Source: Spirochaetales bacterium (GTDB taxonomy: Bacteria > Spirochaetota > Spirochaetia > Sphaerochaetales > Sphaerochaetaceae). Taken from it: a stretch of DNA of 7,812 bases. A program made the translations under genes and the position numbers. Of this stretch, positions 1 through 5,850 are shown one piece after another. A model generated the notes under the pieces. The model ran no database searches. It was not told the DNA's origin and was given only the letters and a program-made list of their open reading frames with translations. The first letter of the stretch is position 1. Each line of letters begins with the position of its first letter. The DNA is taken from the NCBI GenBank assembly GCA_017614625.1, contig JAGABK010000098.1, forward strand, positions 1 through 7,812, given 5' to 3'.

Positions 1-91
1 CGTCTATCCTGTCGCTGTTCGCCCTTATGTTTCCTGCTCCTCCGTGGAGCATGCGGGCATAGGTCTGCCCGTCGAGCTTATAAGTATTCAT
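1..91 (-). CDS. DAK2/DhaL-domain protein (FakA-like), N-terminal fragment cut by window edge
   Basis: Only about 30 codons are visible, starting at the ATG at 91-89 and running off the left edge. The peptide begins MNTYKLDGQTYARMLHGGAG and continues NIRANSDRID. This matches the opening of DAK2-domain proteins such as FakA, whose pattern is 'I-N/D-G-x-x-F/Y-A-x-M-L-x-x-G-A-x-N-L-x-x-N', followed by the Asp-rich nucleotide/Mg site LNVxPVPDGDTG. That site would lie just outside the window. In the family this domain binds ATP-Mg and phosphorylates dihydroxyacetone or, in FakA, protein-bound fatty acids; which one applies here cannot be told. There is no Shine-Dalgarno upstream, and the promoter abuts the start codon, suggesting a leaderless message. 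A later start at the internal Met (residue 14) would remove conserved residues, so it is less likely. The assignment rests on a short stretch. Confidence 0.6.
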   Translation of the reverse strand, partial: MNTYKLDGQTYARMLHGGAGNIRANSDRID

Positions 92-127
92 GTATAATAT
101 TTTAGCAAACTACGGAGTCTAAATCAA
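92..127 (-). promoter_or_regulatory. Sigma70-like promoter of the DAK2-domain gene, abutting its start codon
   Basis: Read on the minus strand, there is a -35 TTGATT (plus 122-127), a 17-base spacer and a -10 TAAAAT (plus 99-104). Seven bases separate the end of the -10 from the ATG at 91. Transcription would therefore start at, or one base before, the start codon. A second AT-rich hexamer (TATTAT) overlaps further downstream and would start transcription even later. A copy of GTCTAAAT overlaps the -35 (117-124), with a second copy at 144-151. Confidence 0.55.
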
Positions 128-151
128 CATAAAATGAGAAAGTGTCTAAAT

Positions 152-168
152 AAACCTTCCGGCGGTTT
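152..168 (-). terminator. Weak hairpin at the end of the 158-aa gene
   Basis: AAACC at 152-156 pairs with GGTTT at 164-168 around a 7-base loop, overlapping the stop codon of the gene at 168-644. On the minus strand it is followed by ATTTAGAC, which is not a real T-tract. The stem is short, so this is a possible but poor intrinsic terminator. Confidence 0.25.
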
Positions 169-644
169 TACTTGAACAGGAACGCAACTCCGGTTTCGAT
201 CGTCCAGGCGAAATAGGCGTCCGTGTTCGTGACCCTCTTGTCCTCGTAGTAGCTGTAGTACGAGTAGGTCGACAGGCCCAGTCCTATGCCTGGTCTGACG
301 AATGCCCTGAACACATCGGCGTCGTACGAGAAGCTGACAGTACCCATGAGAGTGAAACCGAAATGGCTGTTTCCGAAATCGAAGCCCAGCTGGGCACCCG
401 GTTTGATGGGAAGAACCGTATTGCTGATCTTGAGGTCGGCAACCCTGTACTGGGCACCGAACGAAATGCCGAAATAACCCGTGTATCCGAACCTCGCATA
501 GACGTCAAGGTCATCGTTGATGTCCGCGCCCGCCGAGAAGAGAATCCCCTCTCCGGTCTCGATTCCCACGGACCTGAATTCGAAAGCGAATGTCATCGAC
601 ACAGCCACAAGGGCGACAAAAAACAGGGCAATGATTTTCTTCAT
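168..644 (-). CDS. Small secreted outer-membrane beta-barrel-like protein, unrecognised family
   Basis: The gene encodes 158 aa. The first ~20 residues form a Sec signal peptide: KK, a hydrophobic core (IALFFVALVAV), then SMTFA with an A-x-A-like cleavage site. The mature part alternates polar and hydrophobic/aromatic residues and contains many Gly, Tyr and Phe (for example around residues 48-66 and 113-130). Its last strand ends VAFLFK. This is the pattern of an 8-strand-type outer-membrane barrel, though no family signature is recognised. The start is set by GAGAGGAG at 655-662, ten bases upstream. A promoter lies just upstream in the gap, so it can be transcribed apart from the preceding barrel gene, which shares its strand. 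A tyrosine-rich loop (YSYYSYYE, about residues 127-134) is probably surface-exposed. A periplasmic beta-sandwich or lipocalin-like fold cannot be excluded; there is no lipobox Cys. Confidence 0.72.
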   Translation of the reverse strand: MKKIIALFFVALVAVSMTFAFEFRSVGIETGEGILFSAGADINDDLDVYARFGYTGYFGISFGAQYRVADLKISNTVLPIKPGAQLGFDFGNSHFGFTLMGTVSFSYDADVFRAFVRPGIGLGLSTYSYYSYYEDKRVTNTDAYFAWTIETGVAFLFK

Positions 645-669
645 GATGGTTTTTCTCCTCTCATGAAGA

Positions 670-698
670 ATGATACATTGCCCTGCCTGCGTTTACAA
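670..698 (-). promoter_or_regulatory. Sigma70-like promoter of the 158-aa barrel gene
   Basis: On the minus strand, a -35 TTGTAA (plus 693-698) and a -10 TATCAT (plus 670-675) are separated by exactly 17 bases. The predicted start is near 663, immediately before the GAGAGGAG ribosome-binding site, which gives a leader of roughly 20 bases. Confidence 0.5.
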
Positions 699-721
699 CA
701 GAATTCAACAACGGAATTCTG
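699..721. repeat. Perfect 8-bp inverted repeat next to the -35; candidate operator
   Basis: CAGAATTC (699-706) and GAATTCTG (714-721) are perfect reverse complements with a 7-base spacer. The right-hand edge of the -35 hexamer (693-698) touches the repeat. It sits between the stop of the 234-aa gene and the promoter of the 158-aa gene. On the minus strand it is not followed by a T-run, so a terminator role is unlikely. A regulator site is the better guess. Confidence 0.4.
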
Positions 722-736
722 CAAACTTCAGTCGAC

Positions 737-1441
737 TCAGTACGTGTAGAAGAATCCGATCCTGGGCTGGACCCTGTATCCGATGAAGTCCTCCACGCCC
801 TTGGTCTCGGACGTATGGGACTCGTTCCATCCTGCGTAGGCCGAGGACTCCTTGAGCATCCAGCTGAGGAAGTTGAAGGTGCCCTTGAATCCGATCGTCA
901 TGAAGAACTTCCTGGTGAAGTTGTACTTGACGTCGGCGTTGGCATACAGACCCAGTGTCATGAGGGACCTGGTGACCTCGTAGAAAACCGGTCCTTCCTG
1001 GTACTTGGTGGTCTCGTCGATGTACGAGAGGTCGACACCGGCTGAAAGCAGGATGTCCGTGTCACGGGTCAGGTCGAACCTGAATCCGGGGCCCACTGCC
1101 ACATCCGCGAGGATGATCGGCGGCTCGATGTAGTCGACGACGATGCCGTTGATCTTGGTGTCGAAGTTGAGTCTGATAAGGATTCCGGCCTCGAGGTAAA
1201 GACCTACGGCAGAACCGTCGTCCAAGAACGTGTAGTCGCTGATGGTGATGGCCAGCTGCGAGATCTCGTCATTCCTCGTGGCACCGCCATCGGTCTTTGA
1301 CTCCTCACCTGCGTAGCCGTATCCGACGCTGATTCCGAGATAGTCCTCAGTCGGGACAGTCTGGGCTGCCGGTTCGGCCGATGCGAACGCGAAAGCTGAT
1401 GCGACGACCAGGACAAGTATCATTACAATTCCTTTTTTCAT
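737..1441 (-). CDS. Secreted outer-membrane beta-barrel-like protein, unrecognised family
   Basis: The gene encodes 234 aa. Residues 1-22 are a clear signal peptide (MKKG, hydrophobic core, then FASA before EPAAQ). The mature protein is a run of predicted amphipathic beta-strands with aromatic girdles, such as LGISVGYGY, LAITISDYTF, VGLYLEAGILIRL, LADVAVGPGFRF, FFMTIGFKGTF and VQPRIGFFYTY. It ends in Tyr, the C-terminal aromatic expected of proteins folded by the BAM complex. Around 10 strands would fit the length. The start is supported by AGGAGAG at 1446-1452, four bases from the ATG. The gene shares its strand with the smaller barrel downstream and is divergent from the patatin gene. I recognise no family; a porin-like or adhesion role would be guesswork. 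The barrel call is inference from strand pattern, signal peptide and terminal residue. Confidence 0.78.
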   Translation of the reverse strand: MKKGIVMILVLVVASAFAFASAEPAAQTVPTEDYLGISVGYGYAGEESKTDGGATRNDEISQLAITISDYTFLDDGSAVGLYLEAGILIRLNFDTKINGIVVDYIEPPIILADVAVGPGFRFDLTRDTDILLSAGVDLSYIDETTKYQEGPVFYEVTRSLMTLGLYANADVKYNFTRKFFMTIGFKGTFNFLSWMLKESSAYAGWNESHTSETKGVEDFIGYRVQPRIGFFYTY

Positions 1442-1475
1442 CTTTCTCTCCTGAAGGGTGGGTTAAGTTTTCTTC

Positions 1476-1504
1476 AGAATACACATATTTGTCCTTTTTG
1501 GAAA
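1476..1504 (-). promoter_or_regulatory. Candidate promoter of the 234-aa barrel gene
   Basis: On the minus strand, a -35 TTTCCA (plus 1499-1504), a 17-base spacer and a -10 TATTCT (plus 1476-1481) lie about 35 bases before the ATG. The hexamers are imperfect (4 of 6 and 5 of 6 matches), so this is a plausible, not certain, call. Confidence 0.4.
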
Positions 1505-1515
1505 CCTTCTCCGTC

Positions 1516-1545
1516 TTGCAAGCGGCAACATTTTTCAAATATCCT
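1516..1545 (+). promoter_or_regulatory. Candidate promoter of the patatin-barrel gene
   Basis: A -35 TTGCAA (1516-1521), an 18-base spacer and a -10 TATCCT (1540-1545) would start transcription near 1552. That leaves a very short leader containing the AAGGGAG ribosome-binding site (1554-1560) before the ATG at 1570. It lies back to back with the promoter of the divergent barrel gene, so one regulator bound between them could control both. Confidence 0.4.
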
Positions 1546-1569
1546 GAAGTTGCAAGGGAGAAAACCGCA

Positions 1570-3708
1570 ATGAAGAAAACCGTTCTCACAATCCTTCTGA
1601 TTCTGTTCGCAGTCTCAATCCTTCCCGCCACAGTGAAGGCGAAGGACGGAACCGAACGACCTTCCGTCGCCCTCGTTCTTTCGGGAGGTGGAGCGAAGGG
1701 AATCGCACATATTCCCATCATCGCGGAGCTGGAGCGTTACGGAATCCCCATCGACAAGGTCTTCGGAACCAGTATGGGAGCCCTGGTGGGCGGCCTGTAC
1801 GCTTCGGGCTATTCCCCGAAAGAAATGATCGGAATCGTGACAGGACAGGACCTCTCGACCATGTTCACTTCCATACTCTCTTCGGGATACAACGAGGTGC
1901 TCAACGCCTTCGATTATTCAAGCAACAACGTTCTGTCGCTTTCCCTTTCCCAGGGAATCGGAGGAACCACGGGACTGATCGACGACTACATGATCCTCAA
2001 CTTCCTTGTGAAGTACATGGGCAATGTTCCCACGGAAATCGATTTCGACAAAGACCTCGTCATTCCCTTCGAATGCAATGCCGCCGACATGATCACCGGC
2101 GACGAGGTGATCTTCACCGAAGGCTCCCTGCTTACCGCCATGAGATCCAGCATGAGCATCCCCATCGCCTTCGAGCCTGTCATAACCGAAGACGGAAACG
2201 TCTACATGGACGGAGGCGTCGTAAGCAACTACATTGTCCACAGAGCCGTAGAGGAAGGCTATGACATCATCATCTGCGTCACCCTGGGCGGATACGACAA
2301 GACCCCTGCCCGCCTGGAGAACTACACATCCCTGTCCGGAGTACTCGGGGGAACGCTCAGCGTCGTCCTCACCAACGTATCCAAGGGCGAACTCGACGGT
2401 GCGGACTTCTGGTTCGCCCCCGATGAGACCATGTACGGAACCATGAGTTTCGGCGAAGTCGAAGGAATACTGGAGCAGAGCTACATCGAAGTCGCAGAGC
2501 AGCAGGACAAATTCAGGGAAATCGCTTCCCTCTTCACGGAAGGCCAGAAAGAATACAAGGATGCAGACCGTGTGAGCGAGTACCACACGAAATACCCTGA
2601 GCAGTGGAAACAGACCTATCTCTCCAGCAAGGAGGCCCTCCACGAGGATCTTCTCGGAAGGACAAGGGTCTCCGTAGGCCTGTACGGATCAGGAGGCTAC
2701 GGCTTCTTCTTCGACCCGGACCTGAATGAGAGTGAACGCAGAACAAAACGGGCCTTCTTCCCCACATTCAGCCTCAGGACGTTCATAAAGGACCTGGGCG
2801 GTTCGCGCATCAGCCTTGACAACCGCATCAGAAGCACCATCAGCAGGACAACCGACTTCTCGGCAATGGCCATGCTGCGGATTTCAAAAGACTTCGCGGA
2901 GCGTACATTCCTGACACTCAGGGCCAATGCCTCCATAGGTTCACTCTCCAACTTCACGGACAAGACGGAGTCGATATCCCTGAACGAATTCATCGAACAG
3001 CTTGTATCGGCGGACCTGGGCCTGATGCTGACCAACGAACAGTCCCACAGCATCATGCTCTACGGACGGACGGAACTGGTCTGGGCATACCCCTACTCCG
3101 AAACCTCCGATAAACTTGTCATGGCGTTCATCCCTTCCGTACACCTTGAGGCCGTTTTCTATCCCGGATACTCCAACGGTTTCTTCGGCTCCTCGGGAAG
3201 CCGTTTCGACTTCTCCGGTTATCTTGGATGGAACAGCTTCGAATCGAAACACGAATACAAGCTGGCCGTAGCCGCCGAACACAACTTCACATTGTCGGAA
3301 ACGACATCGTTGTGGGTGGACTTCACAGCTGTAACATCAAGAGGAAACCAGGACATGAGAAGTCTCTTCGAGACGTACGGCGGATGGGACGGAATGCCGG
3401 GCTATGCCTCGGGTGCCCTGTTCACGGATTTCATAACCGGCGGAATCGGAATCCAGATAGGGCTCGGAAAAGGATTCGTCAACAGGTTCCTCAGCATTGA
3501 GGTGCGAGGAGGAGTCAGATCCAACCACAAATACTCGTTCATCGCGGCCCCCGACTTCACATCCATGGTCCCGTTCGCCCATTGCCTTGAGGCGTGGGAC
3601 CTCGGAATCTCTGCCGGTTTCGGACTGGAAACGCCGGTTGGAGACGTAATCCTCGGAGCCGGATTCAACAAGAACCTCCAGCTGGCGCTGTACATGGAAA
3701 TAACGTGA
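1570..3708 (+). CDS. Secreted patatin-like phospholipase fused to an Omp85-type outer-membrane barrel
   Basis: The gene encodes 712 aa, starting at 1570. The reading frame is open further upstream, but AAGGGAG at 1554-1560 and a signal peptide (residues 1-~24, ending VKA) fix the start. The patatin domain (about 31-310) has all the family signatures: glycine-rich oxyanion loop GGGAKG (39-44), nucleophile elbow G-T-S-M-G with Ser68, and the Asp of the Ser-Asp dyad in D-G-G (Asp214). Residues ~366-712 are amphipathic strands of a 16-strand-type barrel. M-P-G-Y (609-612) corresponds to the conserved loop-6 motif of Omp85 barrels. The layout and length resemble PlpD of Pseudomonas (type Vd secretion), in which the barrel brings the lipase to the surface. 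However, only ~45 charged, helical-looking residues separate the two parts, too few for a POTRA domain. It probably hydrolyses phospholipid acyl esters; substrate and topology are not shown. Confidence 0.9.
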   Translation: MKKTVLTILLILFAVSILPATVKAKDGTERPSVALVLSGGGAKGIAHIPIIAELERYGIPIDKVFGTSMGALVGGLYASGYSPKEMIGIVTGQDLSTMFTSILSSGYNEVLNAFDYSSNNVLSLSLSQGIGGTTGLIDDYMILNFLVKYMGNVPTEIDFDKDLVIPFECNAADMITGDEVIFTEGSLLTAMRSSMSIPIAFEPVITEDGNVYMDGGVVSNYIVHRAVEEGYDIIICVTLGGYDKTPARLENYTSLSGVLGGTLSVVLTNVSKGELDGADFWFAPDETMYGTMSFGEVEGILEQSYIEVAEQQDKFREIASLFTEGQKEYKDADRVSEYHTKYPEQWKQTYLSSKEALHEDLLGRTRVSVGLYGSGGYGFFFDPDLNESERRTKRAFFPTFSLRTFIKDLGGSRISLDNRIRSTISRTTDFSAMAMLRISKDFAERTFLTLRANASIGSLSNFTDKTESISLNEFIEQLVSADLGLMLTNEQSHSIMLYGRTELVWAYPYSETSDKLVMAFIPSVHLEAVFYPGYSNGFFGSSGSRFDFSGYLGWNSFESKHEYKLAVAAEHNFTLSETTSLWVDFTAVTSRGNQDMRSLFETYGGWDGMPGYASGALFTDFITGGIGIQIGLGKGFVNRFLSIEVRGGVRSNHKYSFIAAPDFTSMVPFAHCLEAWDLGISAGFGLETPVGDVILGAGFNKNLQLALYMEIT

Positions 3709-3728
3709 CCGGGCAGTACAATGGCATG

Positions 3729-3760
3729 AAAAAAGCAGCCTGCTTGCAGACTGCTTTTTT
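3729..3760. terminator. Bidirectional intrinsic terminator between convergent genes
   Basis: AAAAAAGCAG (3729-3738) pairs perfectly with CTGCTTTTTT (3751-3760). The 12-base middle can add a short inner stem (TGC/GCA around CTTG). A-tract and T-tract flank the GC part symmetrically, so both transcripts would end in a U-run. It lies 20 bases past the patatin stop and 20 bases past the stop of the opposing membrane-protein gene. Confidence 0.88.
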
Positions 3761-3779
3761 TCTGTTCCGGGACCGGGTC

Positions 3780-4187
3780 TTACTTGCCGCTCTTGAGCAC
3801 TGTGGACTGCAGGATGGCGAAGAAGATCAGCAGGTCGACGATGACGTTCTGGACGAAATCGACGAACTCGACATCTCCGAGGGTCGTGATGTCCTTGAAG
3901 ACGATGACGAGGACCCAGAAGACGACGGCGACGATGCCGCTGACGGTTCCGATCTGTGCCGGGAAGCCCTTGATGAAGGGCTCGCAAGCCAGGACGAGAC
4001 CTGCAACTGCGACGACACCGGACACGATGTAGATGAACGCATCCTCATCGAGGAACTTGAACAGGCCGTGTGTGAAACCTGTTCCCCTGGTGTTGATGAA
4101 ACCCGCGATTCCCATGAAGAGAAGCAGGATGCCGACGATGAACTTCGTAACTGATGCGAAATTGAACGATGCTTTGCTTTCAGCCAT
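3780..4187 (-). CDS. Small four-helix inner-membrane protein of unknown function
   Basis: The gene encodes 135 aa when started at the ATG at 4187-4185, which has AGGAGAG at 4196-4202 eight bases upstream. An upstream in-frame ATG at 4241 lacks such a site and would add an unlikely N-terminus. Four hydrophobic segments are visible at about residues 14-33, 48-68, 78-97 and 109-127. They are joined by short loops, one containing FLDEDAF. The N-terminus MAESKAS is short and polar. There are no catalytic or metal-binding motifs and I do not recognise a family. The similar helix lengths and Gly/Val-rich helices resemble small accessory or holin-like membrane proteins, but that is only appearance. 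The gene is single, convergent with the patatin gene and divergent from the PHP gene, sharing a 98-bp promoter region with the latter. Confidence 0.8.
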   Translation of the reverse strand: MAESKASFNFASVTKFIVGILLLFMGIAGFINTRGTGFTHGLFKFLDEDAFIYIVSGVVAVAGLVLACEPFIKGFPAQIGTVSGIVAVVFWVLVIVFKDITTLGDVEFVDFVQNVIVDLLIFFAILQSTVLKSGK

Positions 4188-4225
4188 TATTGACACTCTC
4201 CTGTCTTGTAAATTACCTGGCTGGA

Positions 4226-4255
4226 AGATTACCCCAAACACACCGCCTCTTTCAA
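4226..4255 (-). promoter_or_regulatory. Candidate promoter of the four-helix membrane protein
   Basis: On the minus strand, a good -35 TTGAAA (plus 4250-4255), an 18-base spacer and a weak -10 TAATCT (plus 4226-4231) give a leader of about 30 bases holding the AGGAGAG site. Its -35 lies about where a -35 for the opposite PHP promoter would fall, so the two promoters may compete. Confidence 0.4.
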
Positions 4256-4269
4256 TCCCCCGGTCTTTG

Positions 4270-4278
4270 TGCTACTCT
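4270..4278 (+). promoter_or_regulatory. Extended -10 promoter of the PHP gene, abutting its start codon
   Basis: TGCTACTCT matches the extended -10 form TGnTAtaaT (4 of 6 in the hexamer plus the TG). No good -35 is present; TTTCAA at 4250-4255 has the right spacing but matches poorly. The hexamer ends seven bases before the ATG at 4286 and there is no Shine-Dalgarno, so a leaderless mRNA is the simplest reading. Confidence 0.4.
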
Positions 4279-4285
4279 CATTCGC

Positions 4286-5068
4286 ATGGAAAGCAAGTCA
4301 AACAGGCCGGCGAACTGGCACACGCACACAACCAGGTGCAACCATGCCGTCGGCGCAGACAGGGAATACGTCGAACAGGCCGTCAGGGAAGGATTCGCCC
4401 TCCTCGGCTTCTCAGAACATACTGCATGGCCCTACGGGGAATCGGATTTCACACAGCACAGAAGACTCGACCTGAGCCAGATGGACGAATACGTTTCCTC
4501 CGTCAGGGCCCTCAGGGACGAGTTCAGCGACAGGATCGACATCAGGGTCGGACTTGAGGCCGAATACTTCCCCCAGTACATGTCCTGGCTCAGGGACACG
4601 AAGGAGGAATACGGACTGGACTACATCCTTCTGGGCCACCACTACTGCGGTCCGTCGGAGAGCTTCCAGTACTACGGCTACGGATGCACGCCCAAGGCCA
4701 TGAGCTATTTCACCGAGTCCCTGGCCGAGGCAGTGGAGACCGGACTGTTCATGTACATCGCCCATCCGGACCTTATGTTCAACACCCTGGGCACCTTCGA
4801 CGCGAACTGCAGGTCCGCCTCGATCGATGTCCTGGAAATCGTCAAAGAGTACAGAATTCCCATCGAATACAACATTTCAGGCTTCCAGAAGAAGAAACCG
4901 GGTATGCTCGGCTACCCCTGCAGGGAGTTCTGGGAACTGGCCTCGGCATACGACCCGGACGTCTACATAGGCTTCGACGCGCACGACCCGTCGGTCCTGT
5001 CGGCGGACACACACAGGGAATACTCCGCAGCCCTCCGGACGCAGGGATTCAGGGTCATGAACCCGTAG
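4286..5068 (+). CDS. PHP-family metal-dependent phosphoesterase, HisJ (histidinol-phosphatase)-like
   Basis: The gene encodes 260 aa from the ATG at 4286; the frame is open upstream, but the domain begins just after this Met. The metal-binding motifs of the PHP fold appear in order: H-T-H (His12, His14), His20, S-E-H (His45), E-A-E (Glu91/Glu93), G-H-H (118-119), A-H-P (His160) and D-A-H (Asp231, His233). This full trinuclear-site set predicts an active enzyme, and the length fits HisJ-type histidinol-phosphate phosphatases (about 260-270 aa). HisJ converts L-histidinol phosphate to L-histidinol in histidine synthesis. No other his gene is nearby, and relatives act on other phosphate esters, so the substrate is uncertain. 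It is cytoplasmic, with no signal peptide. No ribosome-binding site is seen before the ATG. The gene is convergent with the esterase unit across a short repeat-bearing gap. Confidence 0.85.
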   Translation: MESKSNRPANWHTHTTRCNHAVGADREYVEQAVREGFALLGFSEHTAWPYGESDFTQHRRLDLSQMDEYVSSVRALRDEFSDRIDIRVGLEAEYFPQYMSWLRDTKEEYGLDYILLGHHYCGPSESFQYYGYGCTPKAMSYFTESLAEAVETGLFMYIAHPDLMFNTLGTFDANCRSASIDVLEIVKEYRIPIEYNISGFQKKKPGMLGYPCREFWELASAYDPDVYIGFDAHDPSVLSADTHREYSAALRTQGFRVMNP

Positions 5069-5086
5069 ACGGGATCCGTTGACATT

Positions 5087-5140
5087 CGTGACCGTCGTGA
5101 CGCTCGTGATCGTCGTGACGCTCGTGATCGCCGTGAACAG
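5087..5140. repeat. 9-bp tandem repeat, six units
   Basis: CGTGA recurs at 5087, 5096, 5105, 5114, 5123 and 5132, exactly every nine bases. The full units are CGTGACCGT, CGTGACGCT, CGTGATCGT, CGTGACGCT, CGTGATCGC and CGTGAACAG, which also give an 18-bp higher-order period. A degenerate unit (CGTTGACAT) precedes it at 5077. It occupies most of the gap between two convergent genes, and neither gene extends into it. It is not an inverted repeat and has no T-tract, so it is not an ordinary terminator. Replication-slippage (minisatellite-like) expansion explains the form; no function is evident. Confidence 0.85.
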
Positions 5141-5154
5141 CTGAAAGCAGGGTC

Positions 5155-5850
5155 CTAATCCTCCAGGCACCAGGCGAACGCCTTGGCGCAACGGATGCCC
5201 GTATCCTTGAAATGGTTGCCCTCGTTCCACCGGAGGACGCAGTCCACGCCTTGGGATTCCAGCAGCTCATGTTGTCCGCGGATGCACTGCCCTACCGTCG
5301 CCATGACGGGATTGCGCGTCTTCTCCTCCCTGTCGCCCAGACTCAGATAGACCCTTTTGGCTCTGCATGACCCGCAAGCCGCGGCATCCAGCCATCCGGG
5401 AAACCACACCGACGGAGACGCGGCGGCGACTGCGGAGAAGGACGGGCTGTTGTATGACGCCCAGAGGGCGAAGAAGGCCGCAAGCGAATAGCCGCCTATC
5501 ACTACGGGACAGTCTTGAGGAAGGCCGAACCGCGAACGGGCCTCCGGAATCAGCGTGTTCTCCACAAATGAAAGGGTCTGCGGAGCGCCGTCTCCGAACG
5601 GAATGTTTCCGAAGACAGGAGGCGCCGGCCAGGGGGAAAGCTCGCTGTTCCAGTCACCGATCCTGAATGCGACGAATGTGAACGGCTTCGGAGACTGCTC
5701 CCCGATAAGGCGGACCTGCTCCTCCAGTACCGAAAGGTCGTTCTCATCCACACCCTGAAGCAGAAGGATGCGCGATCCCTCCCGGGAATACCCGAAGCAT
5801 TCCCTGTTTCCGCAGACGAAGGCAGTCCTAAAGCTCATCTTCGATCCCAT
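5155..5850 (-). CDS. Alpha/beta-hydrolase, putative esterase
   Basis: The gene encodes 231 aa as drawn. A second start at 5838 (MSFRTAF) is equally possible; neither has a strong ribosome-binding site, as expected for translational coupling to the overlapping upstream gene. The catalytic triad of an alpha/beta-hydrolase can be read: nucleophile elbow G-G-Y-S-L-A (Ser122), acid in LGDREE (Asp173) and His213 in EGNHF near the C-terminus. G-x-S-x-A rather than G-x-S-x-G is seen in related putative esterases. The central strands (VVIGGYSLAAFFALWA, then VAAASPSVWFPGW) resemble the esterase-D/enterochelin-esterase group, but the protein is shorter and begins directly with strands, with no signal peptide. 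It is therefore probably a cytoplasmic carboxylesterase; the substrate is unknown. It forms a two-gene unit with the alkyltransferase-like gene, ending 86 bases from the convergent PHP gene. Confidence 0.78.
   Translation of the reverse strand: MGSKMSFRTAFVCGNRECFGYSREGSRILLLQGVDENDLSVLEEQVRLIGEQSPKPFTFVAFRIGDWNSELSPWPAPPVFGNIPFGDGAPQTLSFVENTLIPEARSRFGLPQDCPVVIGGYSLAAFFALWASYNSPSFSAVAAASPSVWFPGWLDAAACGSCRAKRVYLSLGDREEKTRNPVMATVGQCIRGQHELLESQGVDCVLRWNEGNHFKDTGIRCAKAFAWCLED

Noticed and set aside
1381..1569. Upstream extension of the patatin frame
   Set aside because: It would overlap the divergent barrel gene and bury the signal peptide; the Met at 1570 has a ribosome-binding site and begins a proper signal sequence.
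1918..2643. 241-codon open frame antisense to the patatin gene
   Set aside because: It lies wholly inside a gene with clear patatin motifs. Its composition is what G/C-rich third positions produce on the other strand, and it has no ribosome-binding site or recognisable domain.
3337..3987. 216-codon minus-strand frame across the terminator region
   Set aside because: It runs through the intrinsic terminator and overlaps two supported genes; its product is Arg-rich and low in complexity, typical of a shadow frame.
3594..4154. 186-codon plus-strand frame opposite the membrane protein
   Set aside because: Its Asp/Glu-rich product is the mirror of hydrophobic codons in the four-helix protein on the other strand, and it too reads through the terminator.
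5058..5075. CCCG-TAGA-CGGG hairpin at the PHP stop codon as a terminator
   Set aside because: The stem has only four pairs and no T-run follows, so it does not qualify as an intrinsic terminator.
5077..5140. CRISPR array or DnaA-box cluster
   Set aside because: The units are 9 bp with no spacers and do not resemble TTATCCACA-type DnaA boxes; there are no cas or replication genes nearby.
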